Positions 9,488 through 16,637 of a DNA stretch of 20,192 nt are shown piece by piece; position 1 is the stretch's first letter; each line of letters starts with the position of its first letter. The translations under genes were made by a program, and so were the position numbers. The notes beneath the pieces are model-generated. The model was not told the origin of the DNA. It ran no database searches and saw only the letters and a program-made list of their open reading frames with translations. This DNA comes from an uncultured Veillonellaceae bacterium (GTDB lineage: Bacteria > Bacillota > Negativicutes > Veillonellales > Negativicoccaceae): the NCBI GenBank assembly GCA_902488965.1, contig CABTYA010000008.1, positions 1 through 20,192 on the forward strand. Reading direction: 5' to 3'.

Positions 9488-9497
9488 ACTATATACT
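9488..9497 (+). promoter_or_regulatory. Weak candidate promoter element upstream of the membrane-protein gene
   Basis: The 138-base gap 9385-9522 after the sigma gene holds ACTATATACT at 9488-9497, with TATACT (9492-9497) as a possible -10. No convincing -35 is visible. The same hexamer ACTATA occurs at 10059-10064, 26 bases before bamA, so both could be read by the neighbouring sigma factor. The gap also contains an A-rich purine run (9402-9428) and an apparently unused ribosome binding site AAAAGGAG (9393-9400). Confidence 0.25.
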
Positions 9498-9522
9498 ATC
9501 AAACGAAGGGAAAGGAGAAGCA

Positions 9523-10044
9523 ATGTCGGTTTCGCGGGAAGAATTGACCCGGCGCGTGCATGCGACACGGCGCTGGTTGGAAAAAGCGGAAGAGTCGTTT
9601 CGTAATCGTTCGACGGTCAAAGGAGAATTAAATCTGCTGCTCGCGCAGGCGGAATGGCAAAAATTGCGCGAACAGCGCAGTGCCGACCGCCGATTATCGT
9701 ATTGGCAACAAGGAGCGGCGCTGGCGGTGGCACTGTTGACGGTGCTGTGGCTGGTCGGTATGTGGCCGACCGGACCGATGCCCGCCGACGATAGCGATGC
9801 GTCGGCCGTGCCGGTTGTGCGCGAAGTGCCGACATCATTGGTCTTGCCGCAAGAACCGGGATTGAAATTTACCCCGACGGCAGCACCGGCGGCAACCGCA
9901 GCGCCGGTCGCCGTCACGAGCGAGGCGTATGTACCGGCGGAGCCGGAAACGGTAGTGCTGCCCGCCCCTGCGCAGCCGTTGTCGCAGGCGGAACTCAATT
10001 CTGTCGTCAGCGACGCGGGAAAAGTCTTGCGCGGACAGGCATAA
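9523..10044 (+). CDS. Unrecognised single-pass membrane protein (possible anti-sigma or envelope regulator)
   Basis: I do not recognise a family. The 173-residue protein has a charged helical N-terminus of about 58 residues (SREELTRRVHATRRWLEKAE, then a Gln/Glu/Arg-rich helix) and no signal peptide. One membrane helix follows near 60-80 (QQGAALAVALLTVLWLVGMW). The remaining 93 residues are Pro/Ala/Val-rich and should be periplasmic and extended. By the positive-inside rule the N-terminus is cytoplasmic. A small cytoplasmic helical domain, one membrane span and a periplasmic tail, encoded right after a sigma factor, is the layout of many anti-sigma factors, but no anti-sigma motif is visible. 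Start ATG 9523 is fixed by AAAGGAG at 9511-9517; an upstream in-frame ATG at 9451 lacks such a site. Confidence 0.7.
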   Translation: MSVSREELTRRVHATRRWLEKAEESFRNRSTVKGELNLLLAQAEWQKLREQRSADRRLSYWQQGAALAVALLTVLWLVGMWPTGPMPADDSDASAVPVVREVPTSLVLPQEPGLKFTPTAAPAATAAPVAVTSEAYVPAEPETVVLPAPAQPLSQAELNSVVSDAGKVLRGQA

Positions 10045-10089
10045 TCAAGTACACTACCACTATAGAATCAGCACGATAGGAGGATTCCA

Positions 10090-12285
10090 ATGAAGCAAAC
10101 TCATATGAAAAAACGCTTCCTGACCTTGGCGGTGGCACTGGCAACCGTCGGCGGCCTGCAAGGGGTCGACGCGACGAGCGTGTCACAGGAACAGATGCAA
10201 TTCAACAAGCCGGCGGTCGGTGTAGCGGTAACGACCGCGGGCGAAAAGACGACGGCCGCCACGATGGCGCAGGATAATGAAGACCTGCGGCAGCGCGGAC
10301 TGGCGGACAATCCCGCCCTGACGGTCGGCGCATCGCAGTCGATTGATATGCAAAACGTACAGGCACTGTACGTATCCGAGGCCGATCAGGCACAGCTCGC
10401 GCCGTATCTCGGCCGCGCCGTGACGAAAATCGACATCATCGGCGCATCGGACGCATTGCGTGCCGAGCTGCTCGGACAGTTGACGACCAAAGTCGGCGAC
10501 AAAGCGGATATGGACAAGATCAACAGCGACATCACGACGCTGGGAAACAGCGGTGTGTTCGCGCAGATTACCCCCGTGATGACGCCGGTACCGGAAGGCG
10601 TCCAGCTGGCGTATCGCGTCACGGTGAACCCGACCGTGCGGGAATTGCAATTTGTCGGCAATACGGTATTCCCGAGCGAATACTTGGCGCAGCTGATGGC
10701 GATTCCGCAGGGCAGCACGCTCAATACGGTTACCGTCAGTGGAAAAGTACGCGAAATCGAAAATCTGTATCTGCAACAGGGCTATATCCTCGCCTCGGTG
10801 ACGGATGTCGCCGTCAATGAGGACGGTGTTCTGCAGGTATCCGTAGCGGAAGGCCGCATCGAAGATATCGTCCTGAAAGGCAACAAAAAGACGAAAGACT
10901 ATGTCATCGAACGCGAACTGCGGTTCAAACGCGGCGATATTTTCAACAAATTCCTCGCGCAACGCAGCTTGGAACGCCTGTACAATTTGGGCTTTTTTGA
11001 AGACGTGAATGTCCGTCTGCTGCCGGGCAAAGAGCCGCATGCGGTCGTCGTCGAAATCGACCTGCTCGAACAGAAGACCGGCGTCATTACGGTCGGTGCG
11101 GGCTACTCGAAGTCGGACGGCTTTGTCGGGATTTTGGAATTCGGCGAAAACAACTTCCGCGGGTCCGGCGACAAGGTCAATGTCCACTGGGAATTCGGCG
11201 GTTCGGGCAAGGGCAAAAACTATCAGATTTCGTATACCCGCCCGTGGCTGGACGACAAAGGCACCTCGCTGAGCGTATCGTACTACAATCGCGTAGTCGA
11301 ATATGAAGACTACAACGAAAATTCGCAGGCGGTCGCCCGCTATGACAAGCGCCGCAAAGGCTACAGCCTTTCGCTCGGCCGTGCGACGGGCGAATACAAC
11401 GCGACCTACCTCACGTGGGAAAGCCGCGACGATCGCTACGACAAGCATTTGAGCGGATTCAACTACGGAGAAAATGCCGTCTACAAATCCACTCCGTTTA
11501 CTTACGAAAAAGACAAGAAGACATATGAAGTTCACCGCTTGCTGCAAAACAGCGCGGACGGTCCGAAAGTGGCCGGTGAGATGAGCTTTGAAGTGACGGG
11601 CGACAAGACGAAAGACGAAGCGGAACGCGCCAAAATCACGAAGAGTTTTGATGAGCAAATTGCCAAAGCAATCAAACTTCCGGACCTTCAGGGGCGCAAC
11701 TTCAAGGATATGGACTATATCGGCAAGAACTTCGGCCGGACGAACAGCCTGAGCTTGACGCATGTATACGACTCGCGTGACAACTACTTCAACCCGACCC
11801 GCGGCCAGCGGCTTTCGCTGACGGGGACATGGGCCGGTCACGGACTGGGCGGCAACTTCAGCTTCTACAAATTCCTGGCGGAAGGCCGTGCCTATAAGAA
11901 AGTCGGCAGCAATCAGGTCTTGGCGTTGCGGTTGATCGGCGGTTATTCGACGGGAGATATCCCCTATTCGGAACTCTTCAGTCTGGGCGGTGCGAACAAC
12001 TTGCGCGGGTATGAAGACGACCAGTTCAAGGGCAACAAGATGTACGCCGCGACACTCGAGTATCGCTTCCCGATCGTGAAAAAAGTCCAGGGCGTCGTCT
12101 TCGGCGATGTCGGTAACGCATGGGGCGTCGATCAAATGCGGATTCCGTGGTATCACGACAGCAACAAGGTACATTGGTCGGCCGGCGTCGGACTGCGGGT
12201 ACAGACCCCGATCGGACCGATTCGCTTGGATTATGCACACGGCGAGAAAAACAAATTCCACTTCAGTTTCGGCGGTCAGTTCTGA
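10090..12285 (+). CDS. bamA: BamA: outer-membrane protein assembly factor
   Basis: Core of the barrel assembly machine, which folds and inserts beta-barrel proteins into the OM. The 731 residues hold a signal peptide (about 1-28), a low-complexity Gln/Ala/Thr stretch (about 30-105), three POTRA domains (about 110-180, 182-256 and 257-329; note ERLYNLGFFEDVNVRL in the last), and an Omp85 barrel from about 330 to the C-terminal Phe. The loop-6 motif is LRGY at 638-641 (R639 is the conserved residue that reaches into the barrel). E. coli BamA has five POTRAs, so this one is shorter and the linker may take their place. ATG 10090 follows AGGAGG (10078-10083); a second in-frame ATG at 10105 is less well placed. 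ACTATA at 10059-10064 may be a promoter element. Confidence 0.95.
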   Translation: MKQTHMKKRFLTLAVALATVGGLQGVDATSVSQEQMQFNKPAVGVAVTTAGEKTTAATMAQDNEDLRQRGLADNPALTVGASQSIDMQNVQALYVSEADQAQLAPYLGRAVTKIDIIGASDALRAELLGQLTTKVGDKADMDKINSDITTLGNSGVFAQITPVMTPVPEGVQLAYRVTVNPTVRELQFVGNTVFPSEYLAQLMAIPQGSTLNTVTVSGKVREIENLYLQQGYILASVTDVAVNEDGVLQVSVAEGRIEDIVLKGNKKTKDYVIERELRFKRGDIFNKFLAQRSLERLYNLGFFEDVNVRLLPGKEPHAVVVEIDLLEQKTGVITVGAGYSKSDGFVGILEFGENNFRGSGDKVNVHWEFGGSGKGKNYQISYTRPWLDDKGTSLSVSYYNRVVEYEDYNENSQAVARYDKRRKGYSLSLGRATGEYNATYLTWESRDDRYDKHLSGFNYGENAVYKSTPFTYEKDKKTYEVHRLLQNSADGPKVAGEMSFEVTGDKTKDEAERAKITKSFDEQIAKAIKLPDLQGRNFKDMDYIGKNFGRTNSLSLTHVYDSRDNYFNPTRGQRLSLTGTWAGHGLGGNFSFYKFLAEGRAYKKVGSNQVLALRLIGGYSTGDIPYSELFSLGGANNLRGYEDDQFKGNKMYAATLEYRFPIVKKVQGVVFGDVGNAWGVDQMRIPWYHDSNKVHWSAGVGLRVQTPIGPIRLDYAHGEKNKFHFSFGGQF

Positions 12286-12303
12286 TCGGCGAATGACGTG
12301 CGG

Positions 12304-12327
12304 GGCGACAGTTGGGCTGTCGCCTTT
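12304..12327 (+). terminator. Hairpin between bamA and the next gene (possible attenuator)
   Basis: GGCGACAG (12304-12311) pairs perfectly with CTGTCGCC (12317-12324) around a 5-base loop. Only a short T run (TTTGCTT) follows, so termination is probably partial. It lies 18 bases after the bamA stop and 30 bases before the next start, and could lower expression of downstream genes relative to bamA or protect the bamA mRNA end. Confidence 0.55.
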
Positions 12328-12353
12328 GCTTGTCGCTTGAGTGAGGTGAGGCT

Positions 12354-13628
12354 ATGAAAATAAGCGGCGCTGTCCGGTTGGCATGCGGTGCGGGATGGAT
12401 GCTGACGGCGATGACCGTATGGGCCGCGCCGGCTGTCGATCGGGTGGCAGTCGATGTCGCCTCGGCGACGCCGCTGCCGGTATCGGTGGAAGAACGGCTG
12501 CAGGCCAGTGTCGGCGTTATCGGCGAGCGGGGATTTCTCGGTCGTGATGTCGGGGAGCTGACGGCACGGCGCGAGGCGTATACCGGCGTGATGGCCGATG
12601 TCGTCGGGCGTGTTGCGCTCGGGTATGCGGTGACGGACGTCGCCTTGCAGCCCGGGCCGACGACACGTATCCGGGTGGCGATTACGCCCTACGGGGAAAC
12701 GGTGCGGACGGTGACGACACGGGTCGACTACGGAAATCTGTCCCCGACGGCGACCGCCTTGGTGGCGGCGGATTTGGCCGATATTCCCGCCGAAGTGGAA
12801 CGATTGTTTGTAGGTTTGCCGGTCGATTCGCTCGACTGGGTCGGCGGGATTTCGGAAACGGTCCTGCGGGACCGTTTGGCGGCACGGTTGCCGGAGTTTA
12901 CGGTAACGATCGAGTGTCGAGCCAAGGCCGATACCGAGGTTGCCATCTATCTGATTCCCAAAGGCGACATCGTGCGGGACGGTGAGGCCGTCGTTCGCGG
13001 CGGCAGTCTGCCGCGGCTGCTCTTGGCGGACGCGACGCGCGGTGTCGAACGCGTGCTGCCGGAGTATGCGGGCTTGCCGGTGGATTTTGTGCGGCGGCAT
13101 CGTGAGACCGTTTCGCATCAGTTGCTCGAAACGGCACGTGAATTGGCGTTTGTCCGGCAATATGCGGTGCAGCTGGAAGGCGAATTGGAAGTCGACCGCA
13201 CGTTGCGATTTGTTCTGCAAGCGCATACGGACAAATGGTACATCGAAGGGCAAGTCCGTATCGATGCGGGTCGGGAAACCGACAGCGCTTCGTTGCGCGG
13301 ACTGTTGGCCCGACGGGTCGGCGCGCACGACGCCCTGTTTACCGAGACGGTATGGTATCCGGGCACGGTATCATGGGACTGGTCGGTCGGCTGGCTGCAT
13401 GATTTCGGTCCGCGGGTGACGGCGGGCTATCAATACGAGATCACCGACAGAGAAGGCGCATGGATCTGGCACTGGCGGATGGGATCACGGTGGTATTTAC
13501 GCGGCCGCCATCCCCACGGCGGGGACAACCGCGAGTGGGCACTCGGCTATCGCCCGCGGGAATATATCGGCTTGGAGTACGTGTGGGCCGAACACGATCA
13601 GTGGCTACGGCTGATCGGCTATGTATAA
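12354..13628 (+). CDS. Unrecognised exported protein with ~86-residue internal repeats and a barrel-like C-terminus
   Basis: I do not recognise a named family. The 424 residues start with a signal peptide (cleavage near VWA/AP, residues 24-25). The middle holds an internal duplication: VERLFVGLPVD (148-158) and VERVLPEYAGLPVD (231-244) each introduce a helix-rich stretch followed by paired strands (FTVTIE...EVAIYLI and AVQLE...TLRFVLQ). A more diverged first copy appears to end near 95-124. Each unit could be read as beta-alpha-alpha-beta-beta, as in POTRA domains. Residues 335-424 are extremely aromatic and alternating (TVSWDWSVGW, AWIWHWRMGSRWYLRG, YIGLEYVWAEH, QWLRLIGYV), like OM strands. 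Being between bamA and the skp genes points to OM assembly or transport. GTGAGG just before ATG 12354 is a modest ribosome binding site. Confidence 0.75.
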   Translation: MKISGAVRLACGAGWMLTAMTVWAAPAVDRVAVDVASATPLPVSVEERLQASVGVIGERGFLGRDVGELTARREAYTGVMADVVGRVALGYAVTDVALQPGPTTRIRVAITPYGETVRTVTTRVDYGNLSPTATALVAADLADIPAEVERLFVGLPVDSLDWVGGISETVLRDRLAARLPEFTVTIECRAKADTEVAIYLIPKGDIVRDGEAVVRGGSLPRLLLADATRGVERVLPEYAGLPVDFVRRHRETVSHQLLETARELAFVRQYAVQLEGELEVDRTLRFVLQAHTDKWYIEGQVRIDAGRETDSASLRGLLARRVGAHDALFTETVWYPGTVSWDWSVGWLHDFGPRVTAGYQYEITDREGAWIWHWRMGSRWYLRGRHPHGGDNREWALGYRPREYIGLEYVWAEHDQWLRLIGYV

Positions 13629-13650
13629 AGCATAAAGGAGAGATGCAATT

Positions 13651-14169
13651 ATGATGCAAGCATTACGTAACAAACACAATGTCAAAACGGTATCGTTTAT
13701 TGTCGCGGTGGTATTCGTCCTCGGGATCGGCGCATATGCGATGATGGGCACGGGCAATATCGCCAACGCGGCGCCGACGTCGTCCATCGGTGTGGTCGAC
13801 CAGTCGACGTTGATTCAGCAAAACAGCACCCTCGGTGCGCAGTACCAGCAGCAAATGGCCGCGGCGGCGACCGAACTGCAGAGCGAATTCGATGCGCAAT
13901 CCGCCAATATGAGTGAAGAAGAAAAGCAGCAGTATTTTGCACAAATGCAGGAACGTTTCGGTGCGAAACAAGCCGAAATTCAAAAGAATATCCAAGGTAA
14001 AATCGACGCCGCCGTCAAAGAGGTAGCGGAAAAGAAAGGCCTGAATTTAGTCGTTGACAAAGCGGCGGTACTGTACGGCGGTGTGGACATCTCCAACGAA
14101 GTGCAGACATCGTTGACCAATGCACTCTCCAAAGAAGCGACGGCCGATCAAGCCGCCGATAAGAAATAA
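13651..14169 (+). CDS. OmpH/Skp family periplasmic chaperone, first paralogue
   Basis: Skp-like chaperone expected to hold unfolded OM proteins in the periplasm for BamA. In 172 residues it has a hydrophobic N-terminal segment (13-31, either a signal peptide cleaved near ANA/AP at 40-41 or an inner-membrane anchor). The opening strand is SSIGVVDQSTLIQ (44-56), followed by a Gln/Glu/Ala-rich helical hairpin (57-128). The family-typical closing part is KKGLNLVVDKAAVLYGGVDIS (128-148). The length is close to E. coli Skp. AAAGGAG at 13634-13640 precedes two adjacent ATGs (13651 and 13654); either could be used. It is the first of three consecutive Skp paralogues. Confidence 0.9.
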   Translation: MMQALRNKHNVKTVSFIVAVVFVLGIGAYAMMGTGNIANAAPTSSIGVVDQSTLIQQNSTLGAQYQQQMAAAATELQSEFDAQSANMSEEEKQQYFAQMQERFGAKQAEIQKNIQGKIDAAVKEVAEKKGLNLVVDKAAVLYGGVDISNEVQTSLTNALSKEATADQAADKK

Positions 14170-14180
14170 CGGAGCGTCGA

Positions 14181-15119
14181 ATGAATCGTCGATACTTCCT
14201 CGCCGCATCGCTTGCCGCCGTGCTGGGAATCATGACGGGGTGCGGACAGACGGAGACACCGCCCCCGCCGCCGACAGTCGGTGTGGCGGATATGGAGCAG
14301 CTGACGCATGCGCATCATCGGTACAGTGATTATTTCCGCTTGGAGCAGGAATATCACAATCTGCTGGCCGAGTATGATGCCGAGCGCGCCGACCTGATTG
14401 CACGGTCGGCGGCGGCGCAGGAAGCGCTTGCGGCGAAGATCTCGTCGCCGGCGTGGGCCGCGGCGTTGGATGAAGAATTTCGCGCCCGCGTGACGGTGCG
14501 GCAGGAAGAATGGAACGCCCGCCTCGAAGCACGCTGGAACGAATGGCGGCAAAAAGAACAGGCGCGGATTTCCGATCCCGAGTTGCCGCCGGATTTGGAA
14601 GCGGTCAACTTGCAACTGAAATTGCGTTCGCTGCCGCTCGATGCCCCGACACGGGCCGAAATGGAAGCCCGCTTGGCGGAACTTTTGGCGGCGCGCGGCG
14701 GTACGGAATGGGATGCGTCGCTGAGTGCCGAGGCACAGGCGGATCTGACGGCATTGCGCGAGCAGGCACAGGCGGATCTGGACCAATACGCGGCGGCGGT
14801 CCACGCCGAACTGGAAGCGAAACGCGACGAAATGGCCGCGCAAATGACGCGTGACGCCGAAATGTCATTGTTGCCCGCAGGAGATGAGTGGCAAGCGAAA
14901 TGGCGGTCGCGTCTGCAACAAAAAGAAACGGAACTCACCGCGTTGCGCGAAGCGATGCGAGCGGATATCGCCCGCACGGCCGCGCAAATCGCGACGGAAA
15001 AAGGACTGGAAATCGTCTTCAGTGAGTATCGCGCCAATCTCGGCGCGGTCGACATCACGGCCGATATTACGGCACGGATGGCGACATCTTCACAAGGAGG
15101 AACGGAACGTGAACAATAA
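14181..15119 (+). CDS. OmpH/Skp-like lipoprotein, elongated second paralogue
   Basis: At 312 residues this is almost twice the usual Skp length. A lipobox (GIMTGC, Cys21) after a Tat/Sec-like basic start predicts a lipoprotein. A PPPPP linker (27-31) leads to the OmpH-type first strand VGVADMEQL. Nearly all the rest is Glu/Ala/Arg/Gln-rich and strongly helical. The closing motif EKGLEIVFSEYRANLGAVDI (274-293) matches the Skp C-terminal part in the other two paralogues. The extra ~140 residues (about 100-240) would lengthen the chaperone's helical arms or form a second hairpin. It starts 11 bases after the first skp gene with GGAG at 14170-14173, and its last 11 bases overlap the third skp gene. 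Confidence 0.85.
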   Translation: MNRRYFLAASLAAVLGIMTGCGQTETPPPPPTVGVADMEQLTHAHHRYSDYFRLEQEYHNLLAEYDAERADLIARSAAAQEALAAKISSPAWAAALDEEFRARVTVRQEEWNARLEARWNEWRQKEQARISDPELPPDLEAVNLQLKLRSLPLDAPTRAEMEARLAELLAARGGTEWDASLSAEAQADLTALREQAQADLDQYAAAVHAELEAKRDEMAAQMTRDAEMSLLPAGDEWQAKWRSRLQQKETELTALREAMRADIARTAAQIATEKGLEIVFSEYRANLGAVDITADITARMATSSQGGTEREQ

Positions 15120-15582
15120 AGTATGGCGCAAGGCCGCAGTAGCGATGACCTTCGGCGCGGCGATGCTGCTCAGCGGTTGCGGCAGCGATGAAACCGTCGG
15201 CACGGTCAATTTTGAGCGAATCGCCAAGGAAAGCGGTCAGGCGCAACAGATGACACAGGAAATGGTCGCCAAACAACAGGAAATTGCGGCGCGCTTGGAA
15301 GAAGCGCACCAAAACCTGTCGGCGGAAGAATTTGCGCAGAAAGAAGAGGAAGCCCGCCGGGAAATGCGGATTTTCCAATTGAGCAAACGTCAACAGTTTG
15401 AAGCGTTGATTCAAAGCCAGGCGGCGCAGATTGCCAAAGAGAAAAAACTCGGCATTATCATGCACGAGCAGGCGGTACATTATAAAGGGATCGATGTGAC
15501 CGACGATTTGCTCAAACGCTTACAATCGCCCGGTACGGACAAAGCGGACGGCACCGCGCAAGCCGAACAGGGGAAATCCTGA
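15109..15582 (+). CDS. OmpH/Skp-like lipoprotein, third paralogue
   Basis: 157 residues starting at GTG 15109, placed 8 bases after a perfect AAGGAGG (15094-15100). A longer in-frame ATG start at 14851 would translate the preceding gene in the wrong frame and has no ribosome binding site. The lipobox LLSGC (Cys24) predicts a lipoprotein. The mature part has VGTVNFERIAKES (30-42), a Glu/Gln-rich helical hairpin (43-110), and the Skp-type end KKLGIIMHEQAVHYKGIDVT (112-131). This is the size of a normal Skp. The 11-base overlap with the upstream gene and the shared A of TGATG with lpxD indicate tight translational coupling. Confidence 0.88.
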   Translation: MNNKVWRKAAVAMTFGAAMLLSGCGSDETVGTVNFERIAKESGQAQQMTQEMVAKQQEIAARLEEAHQNLSAEEFAQKEEEARREMRIFQLSKRQQFEALIQSQAAQIAKEKKLGIIMHEQAVHYKGIDVTDDLLKRLQSPGTDKADGTAQAEQGKS

Positions 15583-16598
15583 TGGAAAAAACAGTCGATG
15601 AACTGGCGGCTCTGATCGGCGGTCGTGTCGTCGGTGACGGGACGCGCGTGATTACCGGCGTCGCGGCGGTGACGGACGCGACGGAACACGAAGCGGCGTT
15701 TTTGCTCGATGAGTACATGTCCGCACTCGGACGGGTGCAGGCGGGGGTCGTACTGGTCGAGCATGAGCCGGAGGACACCGAAGGCAAGACGCTGATTGTG
15801 ACGCCGCATCCGAAAGGCGCATTTGCGTCATTGGTACGGGTATTTGTTCCGGCGGGCGAGGTGTCGGCGGGGGTTCATCCAACGGCGGTAGTCGATGCGA
15901 CGGCGACGGTCGATGCGACGGCATCGGTCGGCCCGTATGTCATCATCGGTCCGCGCAGTACGGTCGGTGCGCATGTTGTCTTGCAGGCGCATACGGTGCT
16001 GGGCGCGGAAGTCGCGGTCGGGGCGGATACGACGGTGTATGCGGGCGCGGTCCTGCATGATCGGACCGTCGTCGGCGAGCGTGTCGTCATTCGCTCGAAT
16101 GCGGTTATCGGCGGGGAAGGATTCGGCTTTGCGACGATGAACGGCAAGCACGAACGTATCCCGCAGATCGGTCGTGTCGTCATCGGCGACGATGTGGAAG
16201 TCGGTGCGGGAACGACCATCGACAACGGGACCTTCGGTGAAACGAGCATCGGGCGCGGCACGAAAATCGACAATTTGGTGCACTTGGGACACAATGTCCG
16301 CATCGGCGAAGATTGTTTCATCATCGCCCAAGTCGGAGTGGCCGGCTCGACGACCATCGGCAATCATGTCGTATTGGCGGGGCAGACCGGCGTTTCGGGG
16401 CATATCACTATCGCCGATCACGTGACTTGCGGCGGCAAGACCGGCGTCATCGGCAGTATCAAAGAAAGCGGCACATATGTCGGTTTTCCGGCTCGTCCGC
16501 ATCGCCAATGGGGACGCATCGAAGGCGTGCTGAACCATTTGCCCGATTTGCTCAAACGGGTACGCCGATTGGAAAAAGCCCTGTCGAAAGAAGATTAA
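15582..16598 (+). CDS. lpxD: LpxD: UDP-3-O-(3-hydroxyacyl)glucosamine N-acyltransferase
   Basis: Third committed enzyme of lipid A synthesis; it transfers a 3-hydroxyacyl chain from acyl carrier protein to the 2-amino group of UDP-3-O-acylglucosamine in the cytoplasm. The 338 residues match the family length. An N-terminal uridine-binding domain (1-95) leads into a left-handed beta-helix of hexapeptide repeats (100-285), with the LpxD signature GEGFGFA at 178-184 and a C-terminal helix (about 313-335). The likely catalytic His is His237 in HLGHNVRIG, with His274 as the second conserved His. The start shares one base with the preceding skp stop. Its presence implies the organism makes lipopolysaccharide. 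lpxC, fabZ, lpxA and lpxB are not directly downstream. Confidence 0.96.
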   Translation: MEKTVDELAALIGGRVVGDGTRVITGVAAVTDATEHEAAFLLDEYMSALGRVQAGVVLVEHEPEDTEGKTLIVTPHPKGAFASLVRVFVPAGEVSAGVHPTAVVDATATVDATASVGPYVIIGPRSTVGAHVVLQAHTVLGAEVAVGADTTVYAGAVLHDRTVVGERVVIRSNAVIGGEGFGFATMNGKHERIPQIGRVVIGDDVEVGAGTTIDNGTFGETSIGRGTKIDNLVHLGHNVRIGEDCFIIAQVGVAGSTTIGNHVVLAGQTGVSGHITIADHVTCGGKTGVIGSIKESGTYVGFPARPHRQWGRIEGVLNHLPDLLKRVRRLEKALSKED

Positions 16599-16621
16599 TG
16601 CCGCGCTCAGCGGCATTTTTT
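16597..16621 (+). terminator. Rho-independent terminator overlapping the lpxD stop
   Basis: ATGCCGC (16598-16604) pairs with GCGGCAT (16610-16616) around a 5-base loop, with T residues at 16616-16621. The left arm begins inside the lpxD TAA. The next gene starts only 17 bases later with no visible promoter between, so either read-through is substantial or the acyltransferase has a promoter inside lpxD. Confidence 0.85.
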
Positions 16622-16637
16622 GAGGGGATGGGTGAGT

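Noticed and set aside
9451..9522. N-terminal extension of the membrane-protein gene from an ATG at 9451
   Set aside because: No ribosome binding site, and the extension runs through the candidate promoter element; ATG 9523 has AAAGGAG upstream.
10183..12261. A 692-codon open frame on the minus strand
   Set aside because: Antisense to bamA; it has no ribosome binding site of note or recognisable domain, and the + strand product is unmistakable.
14851..15108. N-terminal extension of the third Skp-like gene from an ATG at 14851
   Set aside because: It overlaps the preceding gene in another frame, is Lys/Arg-rich, and lacks a ribosome binding site. GTG 15109 has a perfect one and yields a proper lipoprotein signal.
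16620..16637. TTG start of the acyltransferase inside the terminator T-run
   Set aside because: A start codon inside the terminator with no ribosome binding site is implausible; ATG 16638 is preferred.
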